NCBI RefSeq assembly: GCF_017948245.1
Contig: NZ_CP072865.1
Coordinates: 831,501-895,500, forward strand
Length of the DNA stretch: 64,000 nucleotides
From: Rhizobium sp. NLR16a
GTDB taxonomy: Bacteria; Pseudomonadota; Alphaproteobacteria; Rhizobiales; Rhizobiaceae
Reading direction: 5' to 3'
Below, in pieces: positions 1-8,084 of the stretch. The notes beneath the pieces were generated by a model, which did no database searches, was not told where the DNA came from, and saw only the letters and a program-made list of their open reading frames with translations. A program made the position numbers and the translations under genes. How positions within the stretch are numbered: the first letter of the stretch is position 1; each line of letters begins with the position of its first letter.

Positions 1-687
1 GCGATGCTGGCGACGATCAAGGAAGCCGGTGCGATGCATCTGACCACGGTCCCTGCGGAATTGAAGGCGAGTGTCTTATTCCTCGCGGTCAAGCCGCAGG
101 TGATGGAGACGGTGTTGCCGGCGGTGAAGAGCGCCGTCGGACCGGCGACGGTCGTTGTCTCGGTCGCAGCCGGCAAGACGCTCGGTTTTCTCGAAAGACA
201 TCTCGGCAAAGCCGCCATGGTGCGAGCCATGCCGAACACGCCGGCTATGGTCGGCCGCGGTGTGACGGGGGCCTTTGCCAATTCAGGGGTCAGCAATCCG
301 CAGCGCGAACGCGTCCATGCCCTTCTCAGCGTCTCCGGCCCGGTCGAATGGGTGCCTGCCGAGGCCGATATCGATGCCGTGACGGCGCTTTCCGGCAGTG
401 GCCCGGCTTATGTATTCTATCTCGTCGAATGTATGGCGGAGGCAGGCCGAAAGCTCGGCCTGCAGGCGGACCTCGCCATGCGTCTTGCGCGGGAAACGGT
501 CGCGGGGGCTGGTGAACTCTTGCACCAGTCCCCCGACGATGCTTCGCGGCTGCGCCAGAATGTGACGTCTCCCGGCGGCACGACGGCGGCGGCGCTCGCC
601 GTGCTGATGGCGGAGAACGGCATGCAGCCCCTGTTCGACAAGGCGCTCGCGGCAGCGCGCAAGCGGGCCGAGGAACTGGCCGGCTGA
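1..687 (+). CDS. proC: Pyrroline-5-carboxylate reductase, 3' part (5' end outside window)
   Basis: The enzyme catalyses the last step of proline synthesis, NAD(P)H reduction of pyrroline-5-carboxylate, in the cytoplasm. The reading frame is open from base 1, so the N-terminal Rossmann dinucleotide motif lies upstream of the window. Visible here are the end of the nucleotide domain (VRAMPNTPAMVGRG) and the P5C dimerisation domain, with the family signature ALSGSGPAYVF near residue 130 and NVTSPGGTTAAAL near residue 190. The stop is 11 bases before csaA, so the two are probably co-transcribed. Family assignment is secure; only the start is unknown. Confidence 0.95.
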   Translation, partial: AMLATIKEAGAMHLTTVPAELKASVLFLAVKPQVMETVLPAVKSAVGPATVVVSVAAGKTLGFLERHLGKAAMVRAMPNTPAMVGRGVTGAFANSGVSNPQRERVHALLSVSGPVEWVPAEADIDAVTALSGSGPAYVFYLVECMAEAGRKLGLQADLAMRLARETVAGAGELLHQSPDDASRLRQNVTSPGGTTAAALAVLMAENGMQPLFDKALAAARKRAEELAG

Positions 688-698
688 GGAAGAACCAC

Positions 699-1040
699 AT
701 GGCGGAAGAGATCAGCTACGCCGATTTCGAGCGTGTCGACATCCGTGTCGGTACGATCATCGAAGCGAGCCCCTTTCCGGAGGCGCGCAAGCCGGCTTTC
801 AAGCTGCTCATCGATTTCGGCCCTGAGATCGGCATCAAGAAATCCTCGGCGCAAATCACCGTGCATTATACGCTGGAAATCCTGATCGGCCGGCAGGTGC
901 TCGGCGTCGTCAACTTCCCGCCGCGGCAGATCGGGCCGTTCCGTTCGGAAGTGCTGACGCTGGGATTCGAGGACGAGAATGGCGCGATCGTGCTTGCGGC
1001 GGTCGAACAGCCGGTGCCGAACGGCAGGAAGATGATGTGA
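699..1040 (+). CDS. csaA: CsaA-type tRNA-binding domain protein
   Basis: A 113-residue protein made of one OB-fold tRNA-binding domain, like the C-terminal domain of methionyl-tRNA synthetase and Arc1p. In Bacillus, CsaA has export-related chaperone activity. Family motifs are FERVDIRVGTI at the N-terminus, GIKKSSAQIT in the middle and the RQVLGVVNFPPRQIG loop. The length matches the family. It starts 11 bases after proC with a GAGGAAGAA ribosome site just upstream, which points to a proC-csaA transcript. The family call is firm; the cellular role (chaperone or RNA binding) is inferred from relatives. Confidence 0.92.
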   Translation: MAEEISYADFERVDIRVGTIIEASPFPEARKPAFKLLIDFGPEIGIKKSSAQITVHYTLEILIGRQVLGVVNFPPRQIGPFRSEVLTLGFEDENGAIVLAAVEQPVPNGRKMM

Positions 1041-1094
1041 GTATCGGCTCACATCGTTCTGCCGGGTGGTGCCTGACGTGTCTGCATTGGATGC

Positions 1095-1748
1095 TCAGCG
1101 AGGCCTGATTTCCTGCAGAAACGGATTGCTTCGCCGTTCGTCGCCGATGCGGCTGCCGGGCCCGTGGCCGCAGATGAAGCCAACGTCGTCGCCGAGCGGC
1201 AGGACCTTGTCGCGGATCGAATCCAACAGCTGCTGATGATTGCCGCCCGGCAGGTCGGTGCGGCCGATCGAGCCGTTGAAGAGCACGTCGCCGAGATGGG
1301 CGAAATTCTGCGCGCGGTTGAAATAGATTACGTGGCCGGGGGCGTGGCCGGGCGTGTGATAGACCTCGAATTCGTGGGCGCCGAAGGAGACCTTGTCGCC
1401 GTTCTTCAGCCAGCGGTCCGGCAGAACATTGCGCAATCCAGATATGCCGTATGTCGCGGCCTGGGTCTCAATCCGCTGCAGCAGCGGCAGGTCGTCCTGA
1501 TGCGGGCCGACGATGTCGACGCCGAGCGCTTCCTTCAACTCCCTGGCGCCGCCGGCATGGTCTAGATGACCGTGCGTCAGCCAGATTTCCTTGATGGTCA
1601 GGTCGCCGTTCTCAATCGCCTGAAGGATCAGCGGCACGTCGCCGCCCGGATCGACGACGATGCCTTCCCGGGTATCGGGATCGAAGAAGACCGTGCAGTT
1701 CTGCTGAAAGGGTGTCACCGGAATGATGCCGGCCTGGAGCATGCCCAT
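1095..1748 (-). CDS. MBL-fold metallo-hydrolase, glyoxalase II-like
   Basis: A 217-residue single-domain metallo-beta-lactamase-fold hydrolase. The metal ligands are visible in order: THGHLDHAGG, then HTPGHAPGH, then the bridging Asp in GDVLFNGSIGRTD, then the last His in CGHGPGSRIG. This set is typical of the short glyoxalase-II-like and persulfide dioxygenase-like family, which acts on thioesters or glutathione conjugates. I start at the ATG giving MGMLQAGIIPVTPFQQNC, since the longer frame upstream lacks family similarity. It converges on csaA, with about 55 bases between the stops. The exact substrate cannot be told from sequence. Confidence 0.88.
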   Translation of the reverse strand: MGMLQAGIIPVTPFQQNCTVFFDPDTREGIVVDPGGDVPLILQAIENGDLTIKEIWLTHGHLDHAGGARELKEALGVDIVGPHQDDLPLLQRIETQAATYGISGLRNVLPDRWLKNGDKVSFGAHEFEVYHTPGHAPGHVIYFNRAQNFAHLGDVLFNGSIGRTDLPGGNHQQLLDSIRDKVLPLGDDVGFICGHGPGSRIGDERRSNPFLQEIRPR

Positions 1749-2037
1749 AAGTGCCTCGCTTGGGTGTCTCGGGTGCTCAGGGTATAGTCTGAAACGGCGT
1801 CGAGGACAGCCGAAATCTTCGGCTTTTGACGCGTGTTTCACGGCAGCAAGACCCACTGCAACACAAGTTTATACGTCCCTTCCACCGTACGGCCCGTCGG
1901 GGAAGTCCAGTTTTGTTATGATTTTTCAATTGCTTGCCAGCGCGTATTTACAGGTGTTGTTTTGCCGGGTCGGGGCGCGTGGGAACATCGTAGAACGCCG
2001 CGCGTTGTCCGGCCATCGAAACCAAGGAGACGCTCAC

Positions 2038-2655
2038 ATGACCTTGAAGAGAAACATCCTATTGGCTGGAGCCGTGCTCCTGGCGAGCGGCAGTCTGGCG
2101 CAGGCGGAGATGGTGGCGACCACGGTCAACGATCTCAACGTCCGCGCCGGTCCGGGCCCGCAATATCCGGCAGTCGGCCTTGCCACCCGCGGCTCGACCG
2201 CGGTGCTCGACGGCTGTATCGAGGGCAGCCGCTGGTGCCGTGTCGACGTCAATGGCATGCGCGGCTGGGTCTATGCGGATTATCTGCAGATGGACTACGG
2301 CGGCAACCAGGTTATCGTCGAGCAGCATCGCGCCGAGATCGGCGTTCCCGTCGTGACCTACGAGTCGACCGCCAGCGTTGTCCCGGCTGACCCGCAACCG
2401 GCGCCGGGCGATGAATTGATCGGTCCCGTTGGAGCCGTCGAAACGATCACTCCGCCGGAGACGGTGCGGACCTACATCGAGACCAATCCGACCGAGACAG
2501 TCCGGCTTGGCGGCGATGTGGTCGTCGGCGCGGAAGTGCCTGCCGACGTGACTTTCGAGACGATTCCGGACTATGAATACCGCTACACAAGGATCAACGA
2601 CCGGCCGGTGCTGGTCGATCCAGGTACGCGTCGGATCGTCTACGTCTATCAGTAA
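2038..2655 (+). CDS. Exported SH3 domain protein with DUF1236-like C-terminus
   Basis: A 205-residue exported protein. The start at this ATG is supported by AAGGAGA seven bases upstream and by the signal peptide that follows (ILLAGAVLLASGSLAQA, cleavage near residue 22). Next comes a bacterial SH3 domain, about residues 25-85, with the typical NLNVRAGPGPQYP and GWVYADYL motifs. A Pro/Thr/Val-rich linker leads to a C-terminal segment ending YRYTRINDRPVLVDPGTRRIVYVYQ-like, resembling DUF1236. Such proteins are periplasmic or envelope associated and may bind peptidoglycan or protein; no catalytic motif is seen. It stands alone, with a long upstream region. Confidence 0.85.
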   Translation: MTLKRNILLAGAVLLASGSLAQAEMVATTVNDLNVRAGPGPQYPAVGLATRGSTAVLDGCIEGSRWCRVDVNGMRGWVYADYLQMDYGGNQVIVEQHRAEIGVPVVTYESTASVVPADPQPAPGDELIGPVGAVETITPPETVRTYIETNPTETVRLGGDVVVGAEVPADVTFETIPDYEYRYTRINDRPVLVDPGTRRIVYVYQ

Positions 2656-3189
2656 GATCATCGGGAAATCCGAAACGAGGCGGTCGGCAGGCCGCCTCGT
2701 CCGGGCAATTCCTCCTCCCGCCTTAATCCCGCAAGGATGGATTTTCCCAGCTTTCTTTCTTTGTATGAGAAAATAATAATATATTAAGAGTTCGGCCTCT
2801 TAGAGACCGGCGTTGCTTCCGCGGCCTAACCGGTGCGACCGAACCTGCGAGGAAACATTCGCTGAAATCAGGCAGTTCCTCCGGCCGGATCGCGCCCTCG
2901 ATCACCTCGATGCCAAGCGATCCCAAACCTTCTCCGGCGCTTAGCGCGCCCTGCCTGTTGATTGTTGTCCCCATTACGTTTTATCCACAGGCGGTAAGGG
3001 AATTACTTATTGCGGTCGGAAGTTCCGGCGGACCTTGGTTTCCAAAAGAAGTGTCAGGGAAACTGAGAAGCTGGGAGCTCCCACGAAAGTTCGGCAAAGC
3101 TGGCAGCCGCGTAAATTTATGCCAACAATACTGATCTATATTTTGCGGATAGTTTCCCGCAACATGCGGAACGAGAAAGGAAATGCCGA
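2656..3189. other. Intergenic stretch with no intact gene
   Basis: These 534 bases hold no convincing intact gene. The middle contains a short minus-strand stretch resembling a branched-chain aminotransferase (listed separately). The part near 2770 is AT-rich compared with its surroundings. The right part should hold the promoter of the MarR gene; AAAGGA sits about eight bases before its GTG start. Confidence 0.6.
2822..2926 (-). pseudogene. Remnant of a branched-chain aminotransferase gene (ilvE-like)
   Basis: On the minus strand about 35 codons read LGSLGIEVIEGAIRPEEL followed by PDFSECFLAGSVAPVRP. This matches the C-terminal region of fold-type IV branched-chain aminotransferases, where relatives usually read GIEVIERAIMPEEL...CFLTGSAAEVTP. 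Similarity stops on both sides: the residues before and after are unlike the family and there is no PLP-lysine region nearby. It is therefore read as a small leftover of a deleted ilvE-type gene. A chance match is unlikely over this length but was not tested by search. Confidence 0.65.
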
Positions 3190-3681
3190 GTGTCACGACA
3201 GACCGGTCTGAAAGCAGGCAAGCCGGAGCCGTTGGCCACGCCGATGGAAGATACAGGCGGTATCGATTTCGAGATCATCGAACTGTTCTTCTTCGCCTAT
3301 CGCGACTTCGTTTCCGATCCTGACGCCATCCTCGAGAAGAGCGGCTTCGGCCGGGCGCATCACCGCGTCGTGCATTTCGTCAACCGCAATCCGGGCATGA
3401 CGGTGGCTGATCTTCTCGACACACTGAAGATCACCAAGCAGAGTCTTGCAAGGGTGCTGAAACAGCTGATCGACTCAGGCTATATTCGCCAGGTGGCCGG
3501 TCCTGAGGATCGGCGGCAGCGCAAGCTTTATCCGACGAAATCGGGCCGCGAGCTGGCGCTTGCCCTTGCAGAGCCGCAATCGCGCCGCATTGAGCGGGCA
3601 TTCGAAGGAGCCTCTGCGCAGGAGCGGGAGGGCGTGAAGGCCTTCCTCGGAGGCATGCGGGACAGAAAGAAGGCGGATTGA
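3190..3681 (+). CDS. petP: MarR-family transcriptional regulator (PetP-like)
   Basis: A 163-residue winged-helix regulator of the MarR family. The DNA-binding region spans about residues 55-125: the recognition helix region reads DTLKITKQSLARVLKQLIDSG and the wing is VAGPEDRRQRKLYPT, containing the family D-x-R-x(3)-L/Y pattern. The start is GTG with AAAGGA upstream. Its stop touches the start of the response regulator, so the two are translated together. A MarR gene directly before an OmpR-type regulator matches the petP-petR arrangement described in Rhodobacter and rhizobia; the symbol is given on that basis and is less certain than the family. Confidence 0.85.
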   Translation: MSRQTGLKAGKPEPLATPMEDTGGIDFEIIELFFFAYRDFVSDPDAILEKSGFGRAHHRVVHFVNRNPGMTVADLLDTLKITKQSLARVLKQLIDSGYIRQVAGPEDRRQRKLYPTKSGRELALALAEPQSRRIERAFEGASAQEREGVKAFLGGMRDRKKAD

Positions 3682-4383
3682 ATGGCGGTCAGGACAGGTA
3701 TTTCCGACGATGCGGCGCATCTGCTGGTGGTCGACGATGACTCCCGCATCCGCGCGCTGCTCAATCGTTATCTCGCGGAGAACGGCTTTCGCGTCACTGT
3801 CGCGGCCGACGGCGCCGAGGCGCAGCGCAAACTTGCCGGTCTCGATTTCGATCTCATCATCATGGATGTGATGATGCCGGGCGAATCCGGCATAGACGTC
3901 ACCCGCGGGCTTCGGGCCATCAAGAATGTGCCGATCATCATGCTGACGGCGCTGGCGGAATCGGGCAACCGCATCGAAGGCCTCGAGGCCGGCGCCGACG
4001 ATTATCTCTCAAAACCCTTCGATCCGCGCGAGCTGGTCCTGCGCATCAACAATATCCTGCGCCGCAACGCTGGCGGTGAGGGGCTGAAGATTGAACAGGT
4101 CATGTTCGGGCCCTACACTTTCTCCTTGACCCGCAAGGAGCTGAAGAAAGCCAGTGAGGTGATCCGGCTTACCGATCGCGAGCAGGAAATCATGCTGCTC
4201 TTTGCGCGGCGCGCCGGTGACACCATCCCCCGTCACGAACTGATCGGCAATGACACAGAGGTCGGCGAGCGGACGATCGACGTGCAGATCAACCGGCTCA
4301 GGCGCAAGATCGAGGAGGATCCGGCCAACCCCGTCTGGCTGCAGACGGTTCGCGGCATCGGATACAGGCTGAGCATCGACTAG
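3682..4383 (+). CDS. petR: OmpR-family response regulator (PetR-like)
   Basis: A 233-residue two-component response regulator. The receiver domain (about residues 12-125) has the acidic pocket in LLVVDDDSRIR, the phospho-acceptor Asp in LIIMDVMMPGESG, the conserved Thr in IIMLTALAE and Lys in DDYLSKPFDP. The C-terminal winged helix (about 140-230) ends RTIDVQINRLRRKIEEDP...TVRGIGYRL, the OmpR/PhoB signature. It follows the MarR gene with no gap and precedes a histidine kinase by 74 bases. Together they form a regulator/receiver/kinase set. Target genes cannot be read from the sequence. Confidence 0.93.
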   Translation: MAVRTGISDDAAHLLVVDDDSRIRALLNRYLAENGFRVTVAADGAEAQRKLAGLDFDLIIMDVMMPGESGIDVTRGLRAIKNVPIIMLTALAESGNRIEGLEAGADDYLSKPFDPRELVLRINNILRRNAGGEGLKIEQVMFGPYTFSLTRKELKKASEVIRLTDREQEIMLLFARRAGDTIPRHELIGNDTEVGERTIDVQINRLRRKIEEDPANPVWLQTVRGIGYRLSID

Positions 4384-4395
4384 ATTTGAGAAGTG

Positions 4396-4438
4396 GAGCA
4401 TGATGCCGATGACGTTCACACTTTCCCGCATCGTGCTC
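4396..4438. repeat. Short imperfect hairpin repeat between regulator and kinase genes
   Basis: GAGCATGATGC (4396-4406) and GCATCGTGCTC (4428-4438) form an 11-bp inverted repeat with one mismatch around a loop containing GTTCACACTTTCCC. Similar 'GAGCATGATGCCGAAAAGTGTG'-type elements are, from memory, frequent between rhizobial genes. It lies in the 74-base gap between the response regulator and the kinase. Confidence 0.6.
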
Positions 4439-4457
4439 TGAACGGCCGGGACCGACG

Positions 4458-5834
4458 ATGGTGACAATGGACAGTTTGCGGCGGGAAGACCGCGCTCCGG
4501 CGGCGGGCTGGCGCTGGATCGTCCGCTGGCTGCGGCGCCGATTGCCCACCGGACTCTACGCGCGCTCACTGCTGATCATCATCATCCCGATGGTGCTGCT
4601 GCAATCCGTCGTGGCCGCCGTCTTCATGGAGCGTCACTGGCAAATGGTGACCGAACGGCTGTCGCTCGCCGTCACCCGCGACATCGCCGCGATTATCGAG
4701 ATCGTCGAGACCTATCCGCAGAATTCGGACTATAGCGAGATCATCCGCATCGCGCGCGATCAGCTCAACTTGCAGATTTCGATCGAGCCGGACGGCGATC
4801 TGCCGCCGCCGCGCGTCAAGCCCTTCTTCTCGATCCTTGACGGCATTCTCAGCGATGAGATCACCGATGAGATTCACCGGCCTTTCTGGATCGACACGGT
4901 TGGTAACTCGAATCTCGTCGAAATCCGCATCAAGCTCGAGAACAAGATACTGCGGGTGCTGGCCAAACGCAGTCAGACCTATGCCTCAAACACCCATATC
5001 TTCATCGTCTGGATGGTCGGCACGTCGCTGGTGCTGATCGGCATCTCGATCCTCTTCCTGCGCGGACAGATTCGGCCGATCCTGATGCTGGCCCGGGCTG
5101 CCGAAAGCTTCGGCAAAGGGCAGAAGCCCGACAATTTCTATCCGCGCGGCGCCGACGAGGTCAGGCGCGCCGGCCTTGCTTTCATTCTGATGCGTGAACG
5201 CATCGAACGGCAGATCGAGCAGCGCACGGCGATGCTTTCCGGCGTCAGCCACGATCTGCGCACCATTCTCACCCGCTTCAAGCTGCAACTGGCGCTCGCC
5301 GGCGACAATCCCGACCTGCATGGCCTGAACGACGACGTCAATGATATGCAGACGATGCTGGAAGCCTACATGGCCTTCGCCCGCGGCGAGGTCGAAGAGG
5401 ATGTTGGCGAACTGAAGCTCAGCGAGATCTTCGCCAAGCTGGAATCCGATTTCGTCCTGCATCGTAAAAGGTTCAGCTATTCGATCGAGGGCGACGACGA
5501 CATTTCCGTCAGACCGAATGCGTTCACGCGTCTCGTCACCAACCTTGCCTCGAACGCGCGCCGTTATGCCGACAGGCTCGACATCGAGGCCAAGCACAAT
5601 GCCAAGTGGCTGACTGTTATTTTTGACGATGACGGGCCGGGCATTCCGGAAAAGAATCGCGAAGACGTGTTCAAGCCGTTCTTCCGGCTGGACACGGCCC
5701 GCAACCTCGATGCATCGGGCACTGGCCTCGGTCTTGCGATCGCCCGTGATATTGCGCGCAGCCATGGGGGCAACGTCACGCTCGGCGACAGTCCACTCGG
5801 AGGCTTGAGGGCGACGATCCGCATTCCCGCTTAA
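4458..5834 (+). CDS. Membrane sensor histidine kinase (EnvZ-like layout)
   Basis: A 458-residue sensor kinase, partner of the preceding response regulator. Layout: basic N-terminus, TM1 near residues 36-57, a periplasmic loop of about 120 residues, TM2 near 178-200, HAMP, a HisKA dimerisation domain with the phospho-His in SGVSHDLRTILTRF, then the ATPase with N box NLASNARRYA, G1 DDDGPGIPEKNRE, F box FKPFFRLD and G2 GTGLGLAIA. The H box has Ile where most kinases have Pro (normally HxLRTPLT); this may affect the kinase/phosphatase balance. Its last four bases overlap the convergent HxlR gene. The signal sensed is unknown. Confidence 0.92.
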   Translation: MVTMDSLRREDRAPAAGWRWIVRWLRRRLPTGLYARSLLIIIIPMVLLQSVVAAVFMERHWQMVTERLSLAVTRDIAAIIEIVETYPQNSDYSEIIRIARDQLNLQISIEPDGDLPPPRVKPFFSILDGILSDEITDEIHRPFWIDTVGNSNLVEIRIKLENKILRVLAKRSQTYASNTHIFIVWMVGTSLVLIGISILFLRGQIRPILMLARAAESFGKGQKPDNFYPRGADEVRRAGLAFILMRERIERQIEQRTAMLSGVSHDLRTILTRFKLQLALAGDNPDLHGLNDDVNDMQTMLEAYMAFARGEVEEDVGELKLSEIFAKLESDFVLHRKRFSYSIEGDDDISVRPNAFTRLVTNLASNARRYADRLDIEAKHNAKWLTVIFDDDGPGIPEKNREDVFKPFFRLDTARNLDASGTGLGLAIARDIARSHGGNVTLGDSPLGGLRATIRIPA

Positions 5835-6223
5835 ATGTCCGTTGCCGTCAGCTTCACGGCCTTGCGCGCATCGAACTCATCCAGGCGCTCGACGATCCAG
5901 CGCCAGAGAGTGACAACCTGCATGAGCAGATTGCGGCCGAGCGGCGTCAATTCATATTCGACGCGCGGTGGAATCTCGGGATAGAGCGTGCGAATAATGA
6001 GGCCGTCGTTTTCGAGCGTGCGCAGCGTCTGAGTCAGCACTTTCTGGCTGATGCCATCAACCCGCTCCATGAGGCGCGAGAAGCGTAAGGGCGCGCCGGC
6101 ATCGGACAAGACGTGCAGGATGCGCAGCGGCCATTTCGCCGCCGCCCGCTCGATCAAGGCGCGCGCCCGCGCATCCTGCTCGTCGGTCATGTTGCAACAG
6201 AAATCGAACATTTCGCCGGCCAT
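5831..6223 (-). CDS. HxlR-family transcriptional regulator
   Basis: A 130-residue winged-helix regulator of the HxlR/YtfH family. Typical features are KWPLRILHVLSDAGAPLRFSRL, then DGISQKVLTQTLRTLENDGLI in the recognition region, and the wing ending VEYELTPLGRNL. The N-terminal CC pair (FDFCCNM) resembles the Cys found in many redox-sensing HxlR proteins. It is divergent from an SDR oxidoreductase, with about 100 bases between the starts, the usual layout where the regulator represses its neighbour. The inducer is unknown. Confidence 0.88.
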   Translation of the reverse strand: MAGEMFDFCCNMTDEQDARARALIERAAAKWPLRILHVLSDAGAPLRFSRLMERVDGISQKVLTQTLRTLENDGLIIRTLYPEIPPRVEYELTPLGRNLLMQVVTLWRWIVERLDEFDARKAVKLTATDI

Positions 6224-6325
6224 TCCCAGTTACCTCAGGGTGTGTATAGATCATACTGGTACCTTCTTTCGAATGGAAACAATACGACCTACATGCTCCG
6301 GGAACCAATCAAGGAGAGGTTACCG

Positions 6326-7198
6326 ATGTCGAAGGTGTGGTTGATTACAGGCAGTTCGCGTGGTCTCGGTCGGGCGCTGGCGGAGGCGGTTCTGGCAGCC
6401 GGCGACAATCTGGTGGCGACGGCGCGCGATCCCGCTCAGCTTGCCGTTCTTTCCGAACTGTACCGCAGTCAGGTGCTGACGCTGGCGCTTGACGTGACCG
6501 ACGAGCAGGCGGCAGCTGCCGCGGTGGAAGCTGGCGTGAAGCGGTTCGGCCGTATCGACGTGCTTGTCAACAATGCCGGCTACGGCAATGTCGGCCCGAT
6601 CGAGGATACCAGCCTTGCCGATTTCCGGGCCCAGATCGAGACCAACCTGTTCGGCACTGTTATCATGACCAAGGCGGTGATCGCCCTGATGCGCGAACAG
6701 GGTGCGGGCCATATCATCCAGTTCTCATCCGTTGGTGGCCGTATCGGACCGGCTGGACGCGGCGCCTATTCGGCAGCCAAATTCGCCGTCGAGGGCTTTT
6801 CGGAGGTGTTGTCGAAAGAGATCGCGCCATTCGGCATCAGGGTGACGGTGATCGAGCCGGGCGGCTTCAGAACGGATTTTGCCGGTGCCTCGACGGTGCT
6901 GGCCGAGGGGCGAGCGAACTATGCGGAAACGGTCGGCGCCACAGTGCGCTTCCAGCGTGAATATGACGGCCGTCAACCTGGCGATCCTGCCAAGGCGGCT
7001 GCGGTCGTCATCCACATTTCAGGGCTCGAACAACCGCCGTTCCGGTTGCTGCTCGGCAGCGATGCGGTTCGCAATGTCGAGAAAGCGGATGCGGCGCGCA
7101 TCGAGGCCGATCGAGAATGGCGTGCCGTCAGCGTCTCGACTGATTTTGACCCGGATGCCGAAGCGGGCCTAATGCCTTGGGAAAAGAAGACCGCCTAA
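6326..7198 (+). CDS. SDR-family NAD(P)-dependent oxidoreductase
   Basis: A 290-residue classical short-chain dehydrogenase. The cofactor motif is TGSSRGLG near residue 8, then NNAG near 85, catalytic Ser in FSSVGGRIG, and the YxxxK pair in AYSAAKFAVEG. The C-terminal part is longer than minimal SDRs and resembles the retinol/ketoreductase-like 'oxidoreductase' subgroup. The start has AAGGAGAGG eight bases upstream; a longer frame upstream overlaps the HxlR promoter region and is not used. Control by the divergent HxlR gene is likely. The substrate is unknown. Confidence 0.88.
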   Translation: MSKVWLITGSSRGLGRALAEAVLAAGDNLVATARDPAQLAVLSELYRSQVLTLALDVTDEQAAAAAVEAGVKRFGRIDVLVNNAGYGNVGPIEDTSLADFRAQIETNLFGTVIMTKAVIALMREQGAGHIIQFSSVGGRIGPAGRGAYSAAKFAVEGFSEVLSKEIAPFGIRVTVIEPGGFRTDFAGASTVLAEGRANYAETVGATVRFQREYDGRQPGDPAKAAAVVIHISGLEQPPFRLLLGSDAVRNVEKADAARIEADREWRAVSVSTDFDPDAEAGLMPWEKKTA

Positions 7199-7213
7199 AC
7201 TCGGCAAAAAACA

Positions 7214-7239
7214 AAAGCGCCGCTGAGGAGCGGCGCTTT
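7214..7239. terminator. Bidirectional Rho-independent terminator
   Basis: AAAGCGCCGCT and AGCGGCGCTTT form a perfect 11-bp stem with a 4-base loop, between the convergent SDR and BA14K genes. On the minus strand it continues into TTTTGTTTTTT, so it can stop transcription from both sides. Confidence 0.88.
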
Positions 7240-7259
7240 GTATCAGGAATTTTGAACAA

Positions 7260-7721
7260 TCAGCCTGCAGTGCAGAAATGGCTGCGGCCGTCATTGCCGA
7301 TATAGGTGCCGCTGCGCGGATCGAAGGAGCGGTAGCGGTAGGAGCAGTAACGCTCCCATTGCGGTGACCAGGGCTCCACCGAGGTGCGGACGGGCGCATA
7401 ATATCTCGGCTGTTCGACATACTGCGGCTGCTCGACATAGACGCGGCGCGGGGCGCGATAGACCGGAGCAGGCTCGTAATATCCCGGCTCGTAAGGCGGG
7501 TCGATGTAGCGGGGTTCGTCGTAAACAGGGCCGTTATTGGCGTTGGCGATGGCCGAGCCGACGATCAGACCGGTGGCGAGGCCGACAGCGCCGCCGACCA
7601 AGGCGTCGTTGTTGTTATGATGGCGCCAGTGGCGGTCGCCGGCCGAGGCGTCGCCGATGACGGAGAGAGTAAGCGCGGCAGCCGTTGCCGTCAGCAGAAG
7701 AGTTTTGGCGAGCCTGTTCAT
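7260..7721 (-). CDS. BA14K-family exported protein
   Basis: A protein of about 153 residues with a signal peptide (AKTLLLTATAAALTLSVIGDASA). It then has a His/Asn-rich stretch, a glycine-rich hydrophobic segment (GGAVGLATGLIVGSAIA) and a long Pro/Tyr/Glu-rich region. The C-terminus is the BA14K signature, YCSYRYRSFDPRSGTYIG followed by DGRSHFC, named after a Brucella immunoreactive 14-kDa protein and reported to have lectin-like properties. The start is uncertain: an ATG six bases upstream would add Met-Val. It is flanked by terminators on both sides, so it is a single-gene transcript. Confidence 0.85.
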   Translation of the reverse strand: MNRLAKTLLLTATAAALTLSVIGDASAGDRHWRHHNNNDALVGGAVGLATGLIVGSAIANANNGPVYDEPRYIDPPYEPGYYEPAPVYRAPRRVYVEQPQYVEQPRYYAPVRTSVEPWSPQWERYCSYRYRSFDPRSGTYIGNDGRSHFCTAG

Positions 7722-7813
7722 AACCATCAAGTCCCAATCTCGGAAACCGAACTCCGGCTCCTTCTCGATGGTGTCAGTCCTAGAGATTTCTAGCTGAACG
7801 AAGGCTGAACGAC

Positions 7814-7835
7814 AAAACCCGGCATTGCTGCCGGG
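7814..7835 (-). terminator. Rho-independent terminator after the cold-shock gene
   Basis: Read on the minus strand, CCCGGCA and TGCCGGG form a 7-bp stem with a 4-base loop, followed by TTTTG. It lies just beyond the stop of the cold-shock gene. Confidence 0.75.
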
Positions 7836-7868
7836 CTTCAACTCGAATTCGACAGCCTAGTTAAGGGC

Positions 7869-8084
7869 TCAGCCGGCAATCTGCAGATTGACAGCCTTGG
7901 GCCCCTTGCCGCGGCGATCCGGCTCCGTGTCGAAGCTTACCTTCTGGTTTTCCGTCAAACCGGCCAGCCCGGAGGCCTGTACGGCAGAAATGTGAACGAA
8001 GATATCGGCGCCGCCCCGGTCCGGCTTGATGAAGCCGAAGCCCTTGTCGGTATTGAAGAATTTTACAGTGCCAGTCTCGGCCAT
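7869..8084 (-). CDS. Cold-shock domain protein (CspA family)
   Basis: A 71-residue single cold-shock domain, an RNA/ssDNA chaperone. RNP1 is KGFGFI and RNP2 is IFVHISAV, both intact, in the standard order after the N-terminal GTVKFFN. The length equals that of typical rhizobial Csp proteins. The upstream region on the minus strand contains strong hairpins (GCCTCC...GGGAGGC and TGCCCG...CGGGCA), consistent with a structured 5' leader as seen in cold-shock mRNAs. It has its own terminator. Several paralogues are usual, so no specific symbol is given. Confidence 0.93.
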   Translation of the reverse strand: MAETGTVKFFNTDKGFGFIKPDRGGADIFVHISAVQASGLAGLTENQKVSFDTEPDRRGKGPKAVNLQIAG

